Shown here: piece after piece, positions 62,860 through 64,000 of the stretch | How positions within the stretch are numbered: position 1 is the stretch's first letter | How the letters are laid out: every line of letters starts with the position of its first letter | Source of the DNA: Aurantiochytrium sp. KH105 | Taxonomy: Eukaryota; Sar; Bigyra; Thraustochytrida; Thraustochytriidae | Direction of reading: 5' to 3' | Assembly (NCBI GenBank): GCA_003116975.1 | Contig: BGKB01000009.1 | Location: forward strand, 559,126-623,125 | Length of the DNA: 64,000 bases | Made by a program: the position numbers and the translations under genes | The notes under the pieces: model-generated | What the model was told of the DNA's origin: nothing | Database searches by the model: none | The model's input: only the letters and a program-made list of their open reading frames with translations

Positions 62860-64000
62860 TCCCGCGCGAGCACGGCCCGTTTGGCTGCAAAGTCAAATCA
62901 CTCCAAGATATTGATGAGATGCATTGCGTTGCATTTTAAAATGTGAAGCTCGACCAGCGATCAAGCCCGCGGCACCAGCAATCCTGACTGACTCGATGAT
63001 GATCCTCAAATTGTTTTCCATTCTTGAATGATTTTTTCGTTTCGCTCCGCTCCGACCTTGACTGTTAAACGAACTGCATGTTCGGCTGGTGAAGTTTCGA
63101 GTCGAGATACTGGCTGCGAAAACCAAGCAGCCATGCTCGATGGCTTGACTGCTTGATTGCTTGACTGCCTGCACGATCGCTTGCTAATCGGCAGTGCGCC
63201 ATGGAAAGAAGACGGCGCTCGCGCATTCCAGGCGCCGCTCTCCCATGTCCATTTCACCCTCCGCCGAGACTTTTAGCGAGCGGCAGTTCTGCATTTACGG
63301 CCGGCGTCATCCACGTCGCGCTCCCCCGCTCTCCCCATCCAGCCCCCGTCGCTCCCCGAATCCTGACTGGCGCACGACCGTTCTTCGCCTCGTCAATCTT
63401 CAAGTTGTTCACAGGCTGCTCCGCTGCATTGTCCGGCCGCAGTCTCGCCCGGCGGTCCCGCGAGACCGAGACGAGCCTCGGCGGCGGTCGCCAGCCAGGC
63501 CCTCCGCGCGCTCGGCCGCTGGCAGAACGTCGAGCCTCAGCTCATGATCGCATCCCGATGAGCGCATCGCGATGAGCGCATCGCGTGCGGTGCGTGCGTG
63601 CGAGCGTAATTGTGCGCGTGTGTACCGGCCGGGGGAACCCGGCGTAGTAGGCTGAGCCAAACGCCCTCCGCGGGTTCCCTTCCTCCCTCCCTCCCGGCCG
63701 CCGCCGCGCGCAGGGTCCTGCTCTGCTCCGCTCTGCGCTGCTCCGCTCTGCGCTGCGCTGCGCTGCTCTGCGCTGTACTGCGCGGCCGCGTGGCGCGGCG
63801 TGGCGCGAGAGCGCGGCGTGGCGGCGTGGCGGCGTGCTGGCGCGAGGGGGCGACGCGGCGCGGCGTGGCGGCCGCCGGGGCCATGTGTTCTAACTTCACG
63901 ATCGCCCGGCACTCGGAGCCGCTGCCGCGGCCAGGCTCGAAGGGGACTCGACGCGCGCGACGGACGGGCGCTGGCTGCGCGTCCTGGCTGGGCTGCTGCG
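62860..64000. other. window end, no gene seen
   Basis: No supported coding sequence. From about 63720 there is a CTGCGCTG/CTCCGCT repeat-rich, very GC-rich stretch running to the end of the window, resembling the leader regions of other genes here. Confidence 0.4.

Overview
This is a stretch of eukaryotic nuclear DNA. It carries nuclear-type genes (MetAP2, ubiquitin E1, FANCI, mitochondrial Hsp70 and HscB with presequences, mitochondrial bS21 with a GT-AG intron) separated by GC-rich intergenic DNA full of tetra- and pentanucleotide repeats. Most genes are single long open frames, so introns are rare. Gln-rich proteins, GC-rich codons and intron poverty fit a protist such as a thraustochytrid-type stramenopile, but that placement is inference with low confidence. 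Starts were taken at the first sensible in-frame ATG.

Layout. 0.4-4.2 kb: two tandem methionine aminopeptidase 2 genes. 4.4-6.3 kb: a Cys-rich zinc-ribbon gene (-), possibly frameshifted, divergent from mitochondrial ribosomal protein bS21 (+, one intron). 7.8-9.3 kb: a poly-Gln zinc-knuckle protein (-). 9.3-15.0 kb: no supported gene, many simple repeats. 15.0-17.3 kb: a membrane-anchored M28B peptidase of the GCPII family (-). 18.8-22.2 kb: ubiquitin-activating enzyme E1 (+). 22.7-27.5 kb: FANCI (+). 27.6-29.5 kb (-) and 40.6-42.3 kb (+): two members of one SANT-like plus TAZ-like putative transcription-factor family. Between them lie an assembly gap, a PHPT1-type phosphohistidine phosphatase (32.1-32.8 kb, -) and a 7.8 kb repeat-rich stretch without a gene.

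43.1-50.6 kb is the most unusual part: MIF tautomerase, dynamin-like GTPase A, a broken MIF remnant, dynamin-like GTPase B, an orphan 3' piece of an A-type dynamin, and an intact MIF. Dynamins A and B are almost identical through the N-terminal and GTPase regions and then diverge abruptly. Both begin with a J-domain-like segment that lacks HPD.

51.2-54.7 kb: the Fe-S co-chaperone HscB (+) faces its expected partner, mitochondrial Hsp70 (-), whose upstream region holds a perfect three-unit heat-shock element. 56.4-62.9 kb: an unrecognised gene, a cytochrome b5-domain protein ending in a CaaX box, an unrecognised basic/Ser-rich nuclear-type protein, and a Gln-rich protein with weak resemblance to a ciliary protein. 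The last 1.1 kb shows no gene.

Functional links seen: HscB and mtHsp70 (iron-sulfur biogenesis and mitochondrial folding), the paired SANT/TAZ-like regulators, and the repeated dynamin-MIF unit. No tRNA, rRNA, CRISPR array or recognisable transposon was found.
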